Of a stretch of 5,484 bases of DNA, positions 1 to 5,043 are shown one piece after another. The position numbers and the translations under genes were made by a program. The notes beneath the pieces were generated by a model. It saw nothing but the letters and a program-made list of their open reading frames with translations. It did not search any database and was not told the DNA's origin. Positions within the stretch are counted from its first letter, which is position 1, and the number at the start of each line of letters is the position of its first letter. The DNA is from Patescibacteria group bacterium (GTDB lineage Bacteria; Patescibacteriota; Minisyncoccia; Minisyncoccales; DG-74-1): positions 1-5,484 of the forward strand of contig JASEJL010000055.1 of the NCBI GenBank assembly GCA_030016465.1. The letters are read 5' to 3'.

Positions 1-330
1 TAATTTGTTAAAAAACCTTCGCCTAGGTAAAAACCAGCCAAAAAAATTAAAAATGCGTACTGGGAAAAAAATTACCAAGACAAGAATTAAGGCCACCTCA
101 ATAAAACCAAAATCCCTTTTAATAATTGCAGAAATAGAAATATTATTTTCTAGTATTGCCTTAACTATAACTATATCGGAAATCACACAACCAATAAAAA
201 AAAGTAGAAAAGGTAAAACCACTGCTAGATCCACTAGAAAAGCGTATTTTCTTATGAATATGAAAAAATCATTTAAATAAGTTGCATTAGGTGGAACAAT
301 AATTTCTTCCACCTTTATATTTTTACTCAT
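1..330 (-). CDS. Partial integral membrane protein, N-terminal 110 residues (unknown family)
   Basis: On the minus strand an ATG at 330-328 opens a frame of 110 codons without a stop, running off the left edge, so only the N-terminal part is visible. The protein begins MSKNIKVEEIIVPPNATYL. A hydrophobic segment lies at about residues 27-50 and a second, longer one at about 76-101, followed by a basic patch (PRRRFFNKL). Two membrane helices separated by a short polar stretch are the simplest reading. The start lies 25 bp after the stop of the upstream Cys-rich gene on the same strand, which suggests a two-gene operon. No Shine-Dalgarno motif precedes it; the upstream bases are almost all A and T. 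The hydrophobic pattern and the operon spacing make this the coding strand; the opposite-strand frame over 5-280 gives an implausible Lys/Thr-rich peptide. I do not recognise the family. Confidence 0.72.
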   Translation of the reverse strand, partial: MSKNIKVEEIIVPPNATYLNDFFIFIRKYAFLVDLAVVLPFLLFFIGCVISDIVIVKAILENNISISAIIKRDFGFIEVALILVLVIFFPVRIFNFFGWFLPRRRFFNKL

Positions 331-355
331 ATTTTTACTAAAAAATATAAATTTG

Positions 356-760
356 CTAATTAGTAGTTTTGTCTGAAACACATTTATTATTAATACAAAC
401 CGCATCTGGAGGGAAGCTGCATTTATTAATTTCAGGAGCACATACTTTATCGTATTCTTTAACCTTATCCAAAAGCTCTTCTTCGTTAGTTGATATATTG
501 ACAAACTTATAACAACCGAATTCAATGTAACGACCACCAAGTCTAATTGTTTTACAATCAGAGTTTCGTTCGCAGAAATTAGCATCATCAAATTCTCTCT
601 CTATGTTTTGATACCAGAGTGAACAGTTTATTTGCGGAACGAACGGAGTAATCGTTGGAAATTTTTCCTGTTTTGCTGACCACCAAATCCTTCCACCAAT
701 AACAACAGCCAAGATAATCACAATTAAAAGATATTTAGTTTTATCTGATTTGAGAAGCAT
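356..760 (-). CDS. Small membrane-anchored protein with eight cysteines (hypothetical, probably secreted side)
   Basis: The frame is open back to 910, but I place the start at the ATG at 760 (134 residues). The extra 50 N-terminal codons translate a GC-rich palindrome and give an Arg-rich, unconvincing sequence. From 760 the protein begins MLLKSDKTKY, then has one hydrophobic helix at about residues 10-25: an uncleaved anchor or signal peptide with a short basic cytoplasmic side. The rest should be outside the cell. Eight cysteines lie at about 46, 63, 69, 83, 107, 114, 122 and 127, enough for four disulfides. The C-terminal pattern C-x6-C-x7-C-x4-C ends in CINNKCV. From memory, small anchored Cys-rich proteins ending in a similar C-x4-C motif occur in CPR genomes, but I cannot name a family. 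The stop is TAG. No Shine-Dalgarno is visible. It is followed after 25 bp by the membrane-protein gene. Confidence 0.75.
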   Translation of the reverse strand: MLLKSDKTKYLLIVIILAVVIGGRIWWSAKQEKFPTITPFVPQINCSLWYQNIEREFDDANFCERNSDCKTIRLGGRYIEFGCYKFVNISTNEEELLDKVKEYDKVCAPEINKCSFPPDAVCINNKCVSDKTTN

Positions 761-817
761 GATATTTTTTAAAAATTTTCTTTTACAAAATGTGGTTTTA
801 CGAACCGACCCCGAATC

Positions 818-834
818 AAATTGCTTTGCAATTT
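818..834. repeat. Perfect 7-bp inverted repeat, loop TTT
   Basis: AAATTGC (818-824) and GCAATTT (828-834) are exact reverse complements separated by three bases. It lies 58 bp upstream of the chosen start of the Cys-rich gene. It could be a hairpin in that gene's leader or a small operator. No adequate T-run follows on either strand, so it is not a terminator. Confidence 0.5.
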
Positions 835-880
835 TAACAGGGCAGGTATTTTTCAGGTTCTTTAGCAGTTTTTGAAGAAG

Positions 881-908
881 GCGGCGAGCCCGCTTGCGGG
901 CTCGCCGC
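881..908. repeat. GC-rich palindrome, 12-bp perfect stem with CTTG loop
   Basis: GCGGCGAGCCCG (881-892) pairs exactly with CGGGCTCGCCGC (897-908) around a four-base loop. It is almost pure G+C inside an AT-rich region. The 9-mer CGGGCTCGC (897-905) recurs at 5111-5119 in the rplJ leader, so this may belong to a dispersed repeat family. No T-run follows on either strand, so a simple intrinsic terminator is unlikely. Confidence 0.8.
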
Positions 909-974
909 AAGACTACAAAAGTCTCTCCTGACTGCCGCAGGCAGCGAAAAATGTTCGAGTTGATGTAAGAATAG

Positions 975-1051
975 CCGCCTTCAAGAAAAAGCCAAGGTTT
1001 CCACCTTGCCGCGAGGCGACAAACAAGAAATTAGCTTTTTCTTGAAGGTGG
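975..1051 (-). repeat. Long inverted repeat in the tRNA-Val 3' trailer
   Basis: Arms 978-992 and 1034-1048 are perfect 15-bp reverse complements (CCTTCAAGAAAAAGC / GCTTTTTCTTGAAGG). They extend to 18 bp (975-992 / 1034-1051) with one imperfect position at 977/1049. The 41-base loop contains a smaller hairpin: CAAGGT (993-998), loop TTCC, ACCTTG (1003-1008). The right arm overlaps the last three bases of tRNA-Val, so in the precursor transcript this stem would begin at the tRNA 3' end and involve its discriminator. It could be a processing or stability element, or a small ncRNA. No U-run follows the distal arm, which argues against an intrinsic terminator. Confidence 0.7.
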
Positions 1052-1120
1052 ACGGTATAGGACTCGAACCTATAACCTCATGCGTGTGATGCATACGCTC
1101 TGCCATTGAGCTAACCGTCC
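1049..1120 (-). tRNA. tRNA-Val(CAC)
   Basis: The minus strand folds into a complete 72-nt cloverleaf. The acceptor stem GGACGGT/ACCGTCC is perfect, and the D stem is GCTC/GAGC. The anticodon stem TATGC/GCATG has one T-G pair and a loop ATCACAC, giving anticodon CAC (plus-strand 1086-1088), which reads GUG valine codons. The variable loop is five bases. The T stem ATAGG/CCTAT closes loop TTCGAGT, and the discriminator is A at 1049. CCA is not encoded: the trailer continues CCT, so CCA must be completed enzymatically. The 3' end lies inside a long inverted repeat. Confidence 0.93.
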
Positions 1121-1133
1121 AAATTTATTTAAA

Positions 1134-1187
1134 CGCTCCCTGCCCTGGAGTGAACGTAAAGCGCTCTACTACTGGGGCAACCACCTA
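1134..1187 (-). other. tRNA-like remnant upstream of tRNA-Val
   Basis: On the minus strand the segment resembles two conserved tRNA parts. TTGCCCCAGTAGTAGAGC (its first 12 bases at plus 1169-1180) looks like a D-arm, and GTTCACTCC (plus 1147-1155) looks like a T-loop. They lie too close together for an anticodon arm, and no acceptor stem closes the structure, so it is not a functional tRNA. The segment can fold as TGCCC/GGGCA (1141-1145/1175-1179) around GAGTG/CGCTC (1148-1152/1162-1166). It may be a tRNA gene with an internal deletion, or a structured 5' leader transcribed with tRNA-Val. The identification rests on short motifs. Confidence 0.33.
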
Positions 1188-1206
1188 GCTATACACCTAC
1201 TTTCTG

Positions 1207-1215
1207 ATTTTAACA
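1207..1215 (-). promoter_or_regulatory. Possible extended -10 promoter for tRNA-Val
   Basis: The minus strand reads TGTTAAAAT here: a TGn extension plus TAAAAT, a five-of-six match to the sigma70 -10 box. Transcription would start near 1200 and read through the tRNA-like segment into tRNA-Val. No good -35 box lies 16-18 bp upstream, and the background is A/T-rich, so this is only plausible. Confidence 0.35.
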
Positions 1216-1251
1216 TTTTTCTTTTGAAATTAAAAGAGTTAAAATAAAAAT

Positions 1252-3252
1252 ATGCGGGTGTTTGAGTTTCATTTTAATCCCCGGTTAAAACCTGATTTAA
1301 TCTTTGATAGTTTTTGTTATGAACCGGAAAATATCTATGAAAAAAGAATGGGAAACCTATATTTGGTTGGTGTCTTGAAAAATGTTTTACCCCAAAATCT
1401 CCATTTTTTAGATAAACTGGCTAAAATCATTCAAAAAGAATATTACCGCTCAATTGCCAGAAAACCGGAAAAGGCATTGAAAGAGAGCTTGAAGGAAACA
1501 AATGAATTTTTAGAACAAATTGCCAAAAAAGGAGATGTCAGCTGGCTGGGAAACTTGAGTTTTGCTGTTTTATCTTTAATCCCTCACCAAAAATTTAGTG
1601 GGTGGGAATTAAATTTCACCAAGGTCGGCGATTTGAAAATTTTTCTTTTAAGAGGAGAAAAGATTATTGACATTGACCAAAAATTAAAATTTGAAGAAAT
1701 TACTCCTTGGCCATTAAAGATATTTAGCAACATTGTTTCAGGAAAACTGGCAGAAGGTGATGTCCTTTTGATTTCCACTATAGAGGTGACTGATTTTTTT
1801 GAAAGAGAAAATTTATTATCAGAAATCGGAAAAATCCCCTACCAAATTTTCGGTGAGGGATTAAAAAAAATTTTTGATAAAAAACGAGAAGAAATTTTAA
1901 AAATCTCTGGAGTTCTCCTAGCAATAGTTTTAACTAAAGAGGCCTTGGCAGGTAAAAGGGAGTTCATTACGCCGAAAATGTATCCCAAAGAGTTTAGTTT
2001 GAGAGAAGTGTTTAGTCCGTTTTTTGCTTTTTTTAAAAAAATTAAATTGCCAGTTCTTCTCCGACCAAAACTGCCAGGCCGGTTAAAGCGGCCCGAAATT
2101 AAACTACCTGAAATCAAGTTGCTGAAATTTCCCAAACTGCCTAGAAATTTAATTTTAATTTTAGCTCTGATTTTTTTCTTAGCCTTGGGTTTCTTTATTT
2201 CTCAGTTTCAAGAAGAAAAAGAGCTAAAAGAACGCCAAATTACTTTGAAGGAAATTCAAGAAAAGGTAAATCGGGCTAAAAGTTTTTTAATTTTAAAAAC
2301 TCCCCCGACAGAAAGAGAAGCAAATTTATTACTCAAAGAAAGCTTTGAAGAAATCTCTCAATTAGTTAAAATTGTCTCTCATTTACCCAAGGATTTTCAG
2401 AGTCAGGTTTTTTCCCTAAAAGATGAAGTTTCCAAAACACTTTTTGAGTTAAATAAATTGGAAACGATTGAGGAACCGGAATTATTTTTTGATTTTAACG
2501 AAGTTTCTGATACAGGGTTTGTTCCCCAAAAAATGATTTTTGCCAATGCTCAACTTTACTTTTTTAGCCCCTATTCTCAGAATTTGTTCAGGGTAAATCA
2601 AAATGCTCAAGCTGAAATCATTGAGATTGACCAGAAATTTAATCTGGCTGCTTTTTTTGATAAGGTAGTTTTATTTTTCTCCAAACCCAACCAATTAACT
2701 ATTTTAAAAGAAGGTCAACTCAGTCAATTTATTCTTCAAGAACCCTATTCTGATTTTAATTTTGACGATTTTGCTTCTTTTAGAGGACATCTATATTTTT
2801 TAGACAAAAATTCAGCCGAAATAATAAAATATCCCTATCTCAAAAATTTTGAATGGGGTTCTTCCCAGCTATGGTTAGACAGGAAAGAAAAAAAAGTGCT
2901 TAAAACTCACTCTCTGACCGTTGATGGCTCAATTTGGCTTTTGGACAAAGACTCCAACCCGGCCACCACCTATATATGCCGATATTATACTGGCCGACTT
3001 CAAGAGAAAATTGTTCTGGAGATTTTTCCTGAACCCAAAGAAATTAAGAAAATTTTTACATCAGCTACTCTACCCTATCTTTATCTTCTGGAACCTGCTC
3101 AAAAAAGAATAATCATTCTTGATAAAAAGGGGCAGATTATTAAACAATTTCAAAGCCAAAAATTTGACAACCTCTTAGACTTTGCAGTTTCCCAAGACGG
3201 CAAAACAATCTACCTCTTAAACGGCTTAAAAGTCTACAAAATTAATTTTTAA
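1252..3252 (+). CDS. Degenerate PP2C-like domain, membrane helix and C-terminal propeller-like repeat protein
   Basis: This 666-residue protein has several visible regions. Residues 1-230 follow the PP2C/PPM phosphatase layout: a GNLYLVGVLKN strand where VADG is usual, GNLSFAVLSLI, VGDLKIFLLRG (125-135) matching the family's 'vGDSr.yl.r.g' strand, and AEGDVLLISTIEVTDFF (167-183) matching 'GD.lLLcSDGltd'. The usual metal-binding Asp of VADG and the SDG motif are replaced, so it is probably a pseudophosphatase. Residues 262-298 form a Lys/Pro-rich linker with recurring KLP. A single membrane helix spans 299-317, and a charged coiled coil follows at about 318-345. Residues 420-666 repeat an aromatic strand motif (LYFFSPY, VVLFFSKP, LYFLDKN, IWLLDKD, LYLLEPA, IYLLNGL), suggesting about six beta-propeller blades. 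The basic linker predicts a cytoplasmic N-terminus and an external propeller. ATG at 1252 has no Shine-Dalgarno; TAAAAT at 1240-1245 would put the transcript start about at the ATG. No partner gene is adjacent. Confidence 0.85.
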   Translation: MRVFEFHFNPRLKPDLIFDSFCYEPENIYEKRMGNLYLVGVLKNVLPQNLHFLDKLAKIIQKEYYRSIARKPEKALKESLKETNEFLEQIAKKGDVSWLGNLSFAVLSLIPHQKFSGWELNFTKVGDLKIFLLRGEKIIDIDQKLKFEEITPWPLKIFSNIVSGKLAEGDVLLISTIEVTDFFERENLLSEIGKIPYQIFGEGLKKIFDKKREEILKISGVLLAIVLTKEALAGKREFITPKMYPKEFSLREVFSPFFAFFKKIKLPVLLRPKLPGRLKRPEIKLPEIKLLKFPKLPRNLILILALIFFLALGFFISQFQEEKELKERQITLKEIQEKVNRAKSFLILKTPPTEREANLLLKESFEEISQLVKIVSHLPKDFQSQVFSLKDEVSKTLFELNKLETIEEPELFFDFNEVSDTGFVPQKMIFANAQLYFFSPYSQNLFRVNQNAQAEIIEIDQKFNLAAFFDKVVLFFSKPNQLTILKEGQLSQFILQEPYSDFNFDDFASFRGHLYFLDKNSAEIIKYPYLKNFEWGSSQLWLDRKEKKVLKTHSLTVDGSIWLLDKDSNPATTYICRYYTGRLQEKIVLEIFPEPKEIKKIFTSATLPYLYLLEPAQKRIIILDKKGQIIKQFQSQKFDNLLDFAVSQDGKTIYLLNGLKVYKINF

Positions 3253-3314
3253 TTTGTTTCATTACAAAACCCCAACCGTAGTCGAAGTTCTTATTTTTAT
3301 ATTTTGAAAATTAA

Positions 3315-3453
3315 TTATTTGCCAGGTGAAAGTTGAACTGAATCAACCGGAATAATTTCAACCGCGCCGTTCCCCTCCCCCAGCGCCTTCGGCATTGACG
3401 CTACCACTACTGTTAGAAGAATTAGTATCCGGAGAACTGTTCTCGGTTGGAAC
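3315..3453 (-). pseudogene. Frameshifted C-terminal gene remnant (Ser/Asn/Gly-rich linker plus tail)
   Basis: From 3453 the minus strand translates VPTENSSPDTNSSNSSGSVN and then AEGAGGGE, a typical low-complexity linker. It hits a stop soon after. In a second frame the sequence continues GAVEIIPVDSVQLSPGK and ends at TAA (3317-3315). The switch falls at a G-rich run (GGGGGAGGGG, plus 3372-3381), a likely indel site. Upstream, the linker frame is closed by TGA just before 3453, and then comes the 3449-3499 hairpin, so no full gene fits. A 26-codon frame from ATG 3395 to the same stop exists and cannot be excluded as a tiny gene. The parent family is not recognisable. Confidence 0.35.
3432..3444. 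repeat. Perfect 13-bp palindrome GAGAACTGTTCTC
   Basis: GAGAAC (3432-3437) and GTTCTC (3439-3444) are exact reverse complements around one base. The tight symmetry suits a dimeric DNA-binding protein better than an RNA hairpin. It sits 59 bp upstream of the promoter at 3503-3531 and inside the putative pseudogene. It resembles no operator that I can name with confidence. Confidence 0.45.
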
Positions 3454-3499
3454 TCAAGCCCTCACGTCCAATTTCATTGGCCGCACGGGCTTGAACTCC
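3449..3499 (-). repeat. Large imperfect hairpin, fully paired as minus-strand RNA
   Basis: Arms 3449-3461 and 3487-3499 match at 11 of 13 positions. On the minus strand the two odd positions become G-U pairs, giving a continuous 13-bp stem; on the plus strand they are A-C mismatches. The loop contains a smaller perfect stem: CCAAT (3468-3472), TTC, ATTGG (3476-3480). The strand preference suggests that a minus-strand RNA is the selected form, but one copy cannot prove this. It ends just before the -35 box of the next gene. Confidence 0.6.
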
Positions 3500-3502
3500 G
3501 TT

Positions 3503-3531
3503 TTGACACTGATTTTTAACAATGATAAACT
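3503..3531 (+). promoter_or_regulatory. Sigma70-type promoter of the coiled-coil gene
   Basis: A perfect -35 box TTGACA (3503-3508) is separated by exactly 17 bp from TAAACT (3526-3531), a four-of-six -10 box preceded by an extended TGA element (3523-3525). Transcription should start near 3538, giving a 5' UTR of about 14 nt before the ATG at 3552, with no Shine-Dalgarno motif in it. Confidence 0.75.
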
Positions 3532-3551
3532 AACATGTAAGAATAGAAAAT

Positions 3552-3869
3552 ATGCCTCAAAAACGAACTAACAAATCAAATAGCGATTTAAAGAAGGTTG
3601 AAAAACTTCTTAACCAACAGACAGCTGTTATTCTTTCGGCAGTTGATGAAAAGCTTAAAATAAATAAAATTGATATTCTTGTGGGTGTTGACCAAAAATT
3701 GGTAAAGATGGAGACGAGAATTAACCAAAAAATTGATAAGCTTATAACAACGCTTGATAAATTTCTGAAACGTTTAACAAATATAGAAGATGAAATAGAG
3801 ATAATAAAGCTTGATATCAACCGTTTAAAGAAAGTTATCCGAGAAAAATTAGGAGTTAATTTATCGTAA
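3552..3869 (+). CDS. Small coiled-coil protein, 105 residues (hypothetical)
   Basis: The protein starts MPQKRTNKSN with a basic, probably disordered head (residues 1-18), then is predicted to be almost entirely helical. From about residue 40, hydrophobic positions recur with a heptad-like spacing through VDQKLVKMETRINQKIDKL, LDKFLKRLTNIEDEIEIIKL and DINRLKKVIREKLGV. This fits a parallel coiled-coil oligomer. There is no cysteine, signal peptide or membrane helix, so it should be cytoplasmic. Short soluble coiled-coil proteins of this kind are common in CPR genomes, mostly without assigned function; I name no family. The gene is a stand-alone unit, with a strong promoter 20 bp upstream and an intrinsic terminator 32 bp downstream, and it converges on rplL. 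The antisense frame over 3557-3820 is a shadow. Confidence 0.8.
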   Translation: MPQKRTNKSNSDLKKVEKLLNQQTAVILSAVDEKLKINKIDILVGVDQKLVKMETRINQKIDKLITTLDKFLKRLTNIEDEIEIIKLDINRLKKVIREKLGVNLS

Positions 3870-3901
3870 AAACCAAATTTCCAGAATGGATTTATTTTAC
3901 T

Positions 3902-3924
3902 AAACAGCTTATTGCTGTTTTTTT
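3902..3924 (+). terminator. Intrinsic terminator after the coiled-coil gene
   Basis: AAACAGC (3902-3908), loop TTATT, GCTGTTT (3914-3920) form a perfect 7-bp stem that runs directly into seven T's (3918-3924). It lies 32 bp after the stop codon at 3869. Confidence 0.88.
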
Positions 3925-4039
3925 ATTCCTTTAGCTAATTTAACTAAAATAAGTCAAAAAAAATTATCCAAGATTAAAAATCCTGTCGTATATTTATTTT
4001 TACTCGCTAAAATAATAATTCTCGTTTCTTGGGCGCAGC

Positions 4040-4085
4040 AAAAAATGGGTAAAAATAAGCAGATGAAATTTCAAATGTTTTACCC
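4040..4085 (-). terminator. Probable intrinsic terminator of rplJ-rplL
   Basis: On the minus strand GGGTAAAA (4085-4078) pairs exactly with TTTTACCC (4054-4047), followed by one A and six T's (4045-4040). The left arm overlaps the last base of the rplL stop codon. The 23-nt loop contains the palindrome TGAAATTTCA (4064-4073), which could shorten the effective loop. The stem has only three G-C pairs, so efficiency is uncertain. Confidence 0.5.
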
Positions 4086-4510
4086 TATTTCAGTTCCACT
4101 TTGGCGCCGGCTGCCTCAAATTTCTTTTTCAACTCCTCAGCCTCCTCTTTTTTGACATTTTCCTTGACCACCTGGGGCGAGGTAGCAGCTGCATCAACCA
4201 AATCCTTGGCTTCTTTTAAGCCTTTCTGAGTAACATCCCTGACTATCTTAATTACTTCTATCTTTTTTTCGCCAACAGTCGTTAAGACAATATTGAAAAC
4301 CGTTTTTTCCTCGGCCGGGGCAGGAGCCGGAACTGTCGGAGCAGCGGCTACAGCCACTGGAGCTGTGGCGCTAACGCCAAATCTCTTTTCCAGAACCTTC
4401 ACCAATTCAGCCAAATCTAAAACCGACAACTTCTCAATTTCTTCAACCAGTTTCTTGAACTTTGCCGGAACTTCCACTTTTTCCTCTTTTGTTTCTTTTT
4501 CTTCTGTCAT
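4085..4510 (-). CDS. rplL: Large ribosomal subunit protein bL12 (L7/L12)
   Basis: This is the multicopy stalk protein that recruits EF-Tu, EF-G, IF2 and RF3 to the 50S subunit and stimulates their GTPase. The 141-residue product has the full family layout. A charged N-terminal extension (1-17) precedes the dimerisation domain that docks on L10 (about 18-46, KLVEEIEKLSVLDLAELVKV). A flexible Ala/Pro hinge follows (about 47-68). The globular C-terminal domain (69-141) has the factor-binding signature VIKIVRDVTQKGLKEAKDLV and the usual ending EAAGAKVELK. Typical bL12 is about 120-130 residues; the excess is the Lys/Glu-rich head, with no later Met to start from. It begins 20 bp after rplJ ends and has no visible Shine-Dalgarno, so translation may be coupled to rplJ. 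Its stop is TAG, overlapped by a probable terminator. rpoB does not follow, unlike the common bacterial order. Confidence 0.97.
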   Translation of the reverse strand: MTEEKETKEEKVEVPAKFKKLVEEIEKLSVLDLAELVKVLEKRFGVSATAPVAVAAAPTVPAPAPAEEKTVFNIVLTTVGEKKIEVIKIVRDVTQKGLKEAKDLVDAAATSPQVVKENVKKEEAEELKKKFEAAGAKVELK

Positions 4511-4530
4511 ATTGTTTAGAAATTAGAAAT

Positions 4531-5043
4531 TTATGTCTTAACTTTACTTAAAACATAAATCAGACCTTTAATATTTGCTTCTAAAATTCTGACAAAGTTT
4601 GAAATAGGCGCTTGGATACTTCCTACTAATTTTACCAAAAGTTCCTCTCTGGTTGGCAATTGAGCTAAGGTTATGATTTCTTCTAATTCCCTAAATTTAT
4701 TTTCAAAAAAGCCACCTAAAATTTTTAAATTGGGATTCATTTCGGTGAACTGGTAAACGATTTTAGCAGGTGTTATTACCTCTTTGTAACCAAAAACTAA
4801 AGCCACCTCTCCTGGCAATTTTTTTATCTCAATTTCAATTTTTGCTTTTTTAAAGGCAATTCTCATTAAAGTTTTTTTAGCCACCTTTAATTCACAATCT
4901 GCCATTTTTAATTTTCTCCTTAAAACAGAAAGGTCCTTTACTTTCAAGCCAGTAAAATCAATAAAAATTATTGCTTTCTGCCGAGCAATTTTATCTTCTA
5001 AATCCTCAAGTATTTTTTGTTTTTGGGTTTTGGTTAGTGCCAT
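4531..5043 (-). CDS. rplJ: Large ribosomal subunit protein uL10 (L10)
   Basis: L10 anchors the ribosomal stalk: its N-terminal domain binds 23S rRNA at the L11 region and its C-terminal helix carries the bL12 dimers. The 170-residue length is normal. The N-terminal half shows family features: AIIFIDFTGLKVKDLSVLRR (24-43) and the basic ELKVAKKTLMRIAF (51-64). These are followed by the LPGEVALVFGYKEVITPAKI core (76-95) and GGFFENKF. The C-terminal part, LPTREELLVKLVGSIQAPIS then NFVRILEANIKGLIYVLSKV, is the L12-binding helix region. The ATG at 5043 has no Shine-Dalgarno. Upstream lie a leader of about 295 nt with attenuator-like structure and a strong promoter; downstream is rplL. In free excess, L10 with L12 represses its own operon in bacteria where this was studied, and the leader here fits that. 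Confidence 0.97.
   Translation of the reverse strand: MALTKTQKQKILEDLEDKIARQKAIIFIDFTGLKVKDLSVLRRKLKMADCELKVAKKTLMRIAFKKAKIEIEIKKLPGEVALVFGYKEVITPAKIVYQFTEMNPNLKILGGFFENKFRELEEIITLAQLPTREELLVKLVGSIQAPISNFVRILEANIKGLIYVLSKVKT

Larger units (their letters stand above)
761..1048. other. Gene-free, palindrome-rich spacer between the Cys-rich gene and tRNA-Val
   Basis: I see no convincing gene here. The stretch contains four separate inverted repeats: 818-834, 881-908, 932-944 (CTGCC, loop GCA, GGCAG) and the long one at 975-1051. The 9-mer GCCGCCTTC at 974-982 also recurs inverted at 877-885, next to the GC-rich hairpin, so parts of the spacer look duplicated in inverse orientation. GC content rises well above the surroundings between about 880 and 1020. 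It could be untranslated leader of the Cys-rich gene, tRNA trailer, or a collection of repetitive extragenic palindromes. Confidence 0.6.

Noticed and set aside
5..280. Plus-strand 91-codon frame
   Set aside because: Very Lys/Thr/Ile-rich and antisense to the membrane-protein frame at 1-330, which has a far more natural composition and operon context.
761..910. 50-residue N-terminal extension of the Cys-rich protein
   Set aside because: It translates the GC-rich palindrome and A/T-rich spacer, giving an Arg-rich head before a normal signal-anchor start at 760.
881..1051. CRISPR array or insertion-sequence ends
   Set aside because: The repeats are inverted, of different sequence and not regularly spaced; there is no transposase and no target-site duplication that I can see.
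3253..3310. Terminator directly after the 666-residue gene
   Set aside because: T-rich bases follow at about 3290-3304, but I found no stable stem immediately before them.
3315..3520. UGA recoded as glycine, which would join the frames in this spacer
   Set aside because: Long genuine frames (666 residues, rplJ, rplL) have no in-frame TGA, and reading through TGA here still does not yield a convincing protein.
3925..4039. Short gene between the two terminators
   Set aside because: Only very short frames interrupted by stops on both strands; it reads as an A/T-rich convergent spacer.
4293..4526. Plus-strand 77-codon frame opposite rplL
   Set aside because: Ala/Gly/Thr-rich shadow of the bL12 hinge and N-terminal domain.
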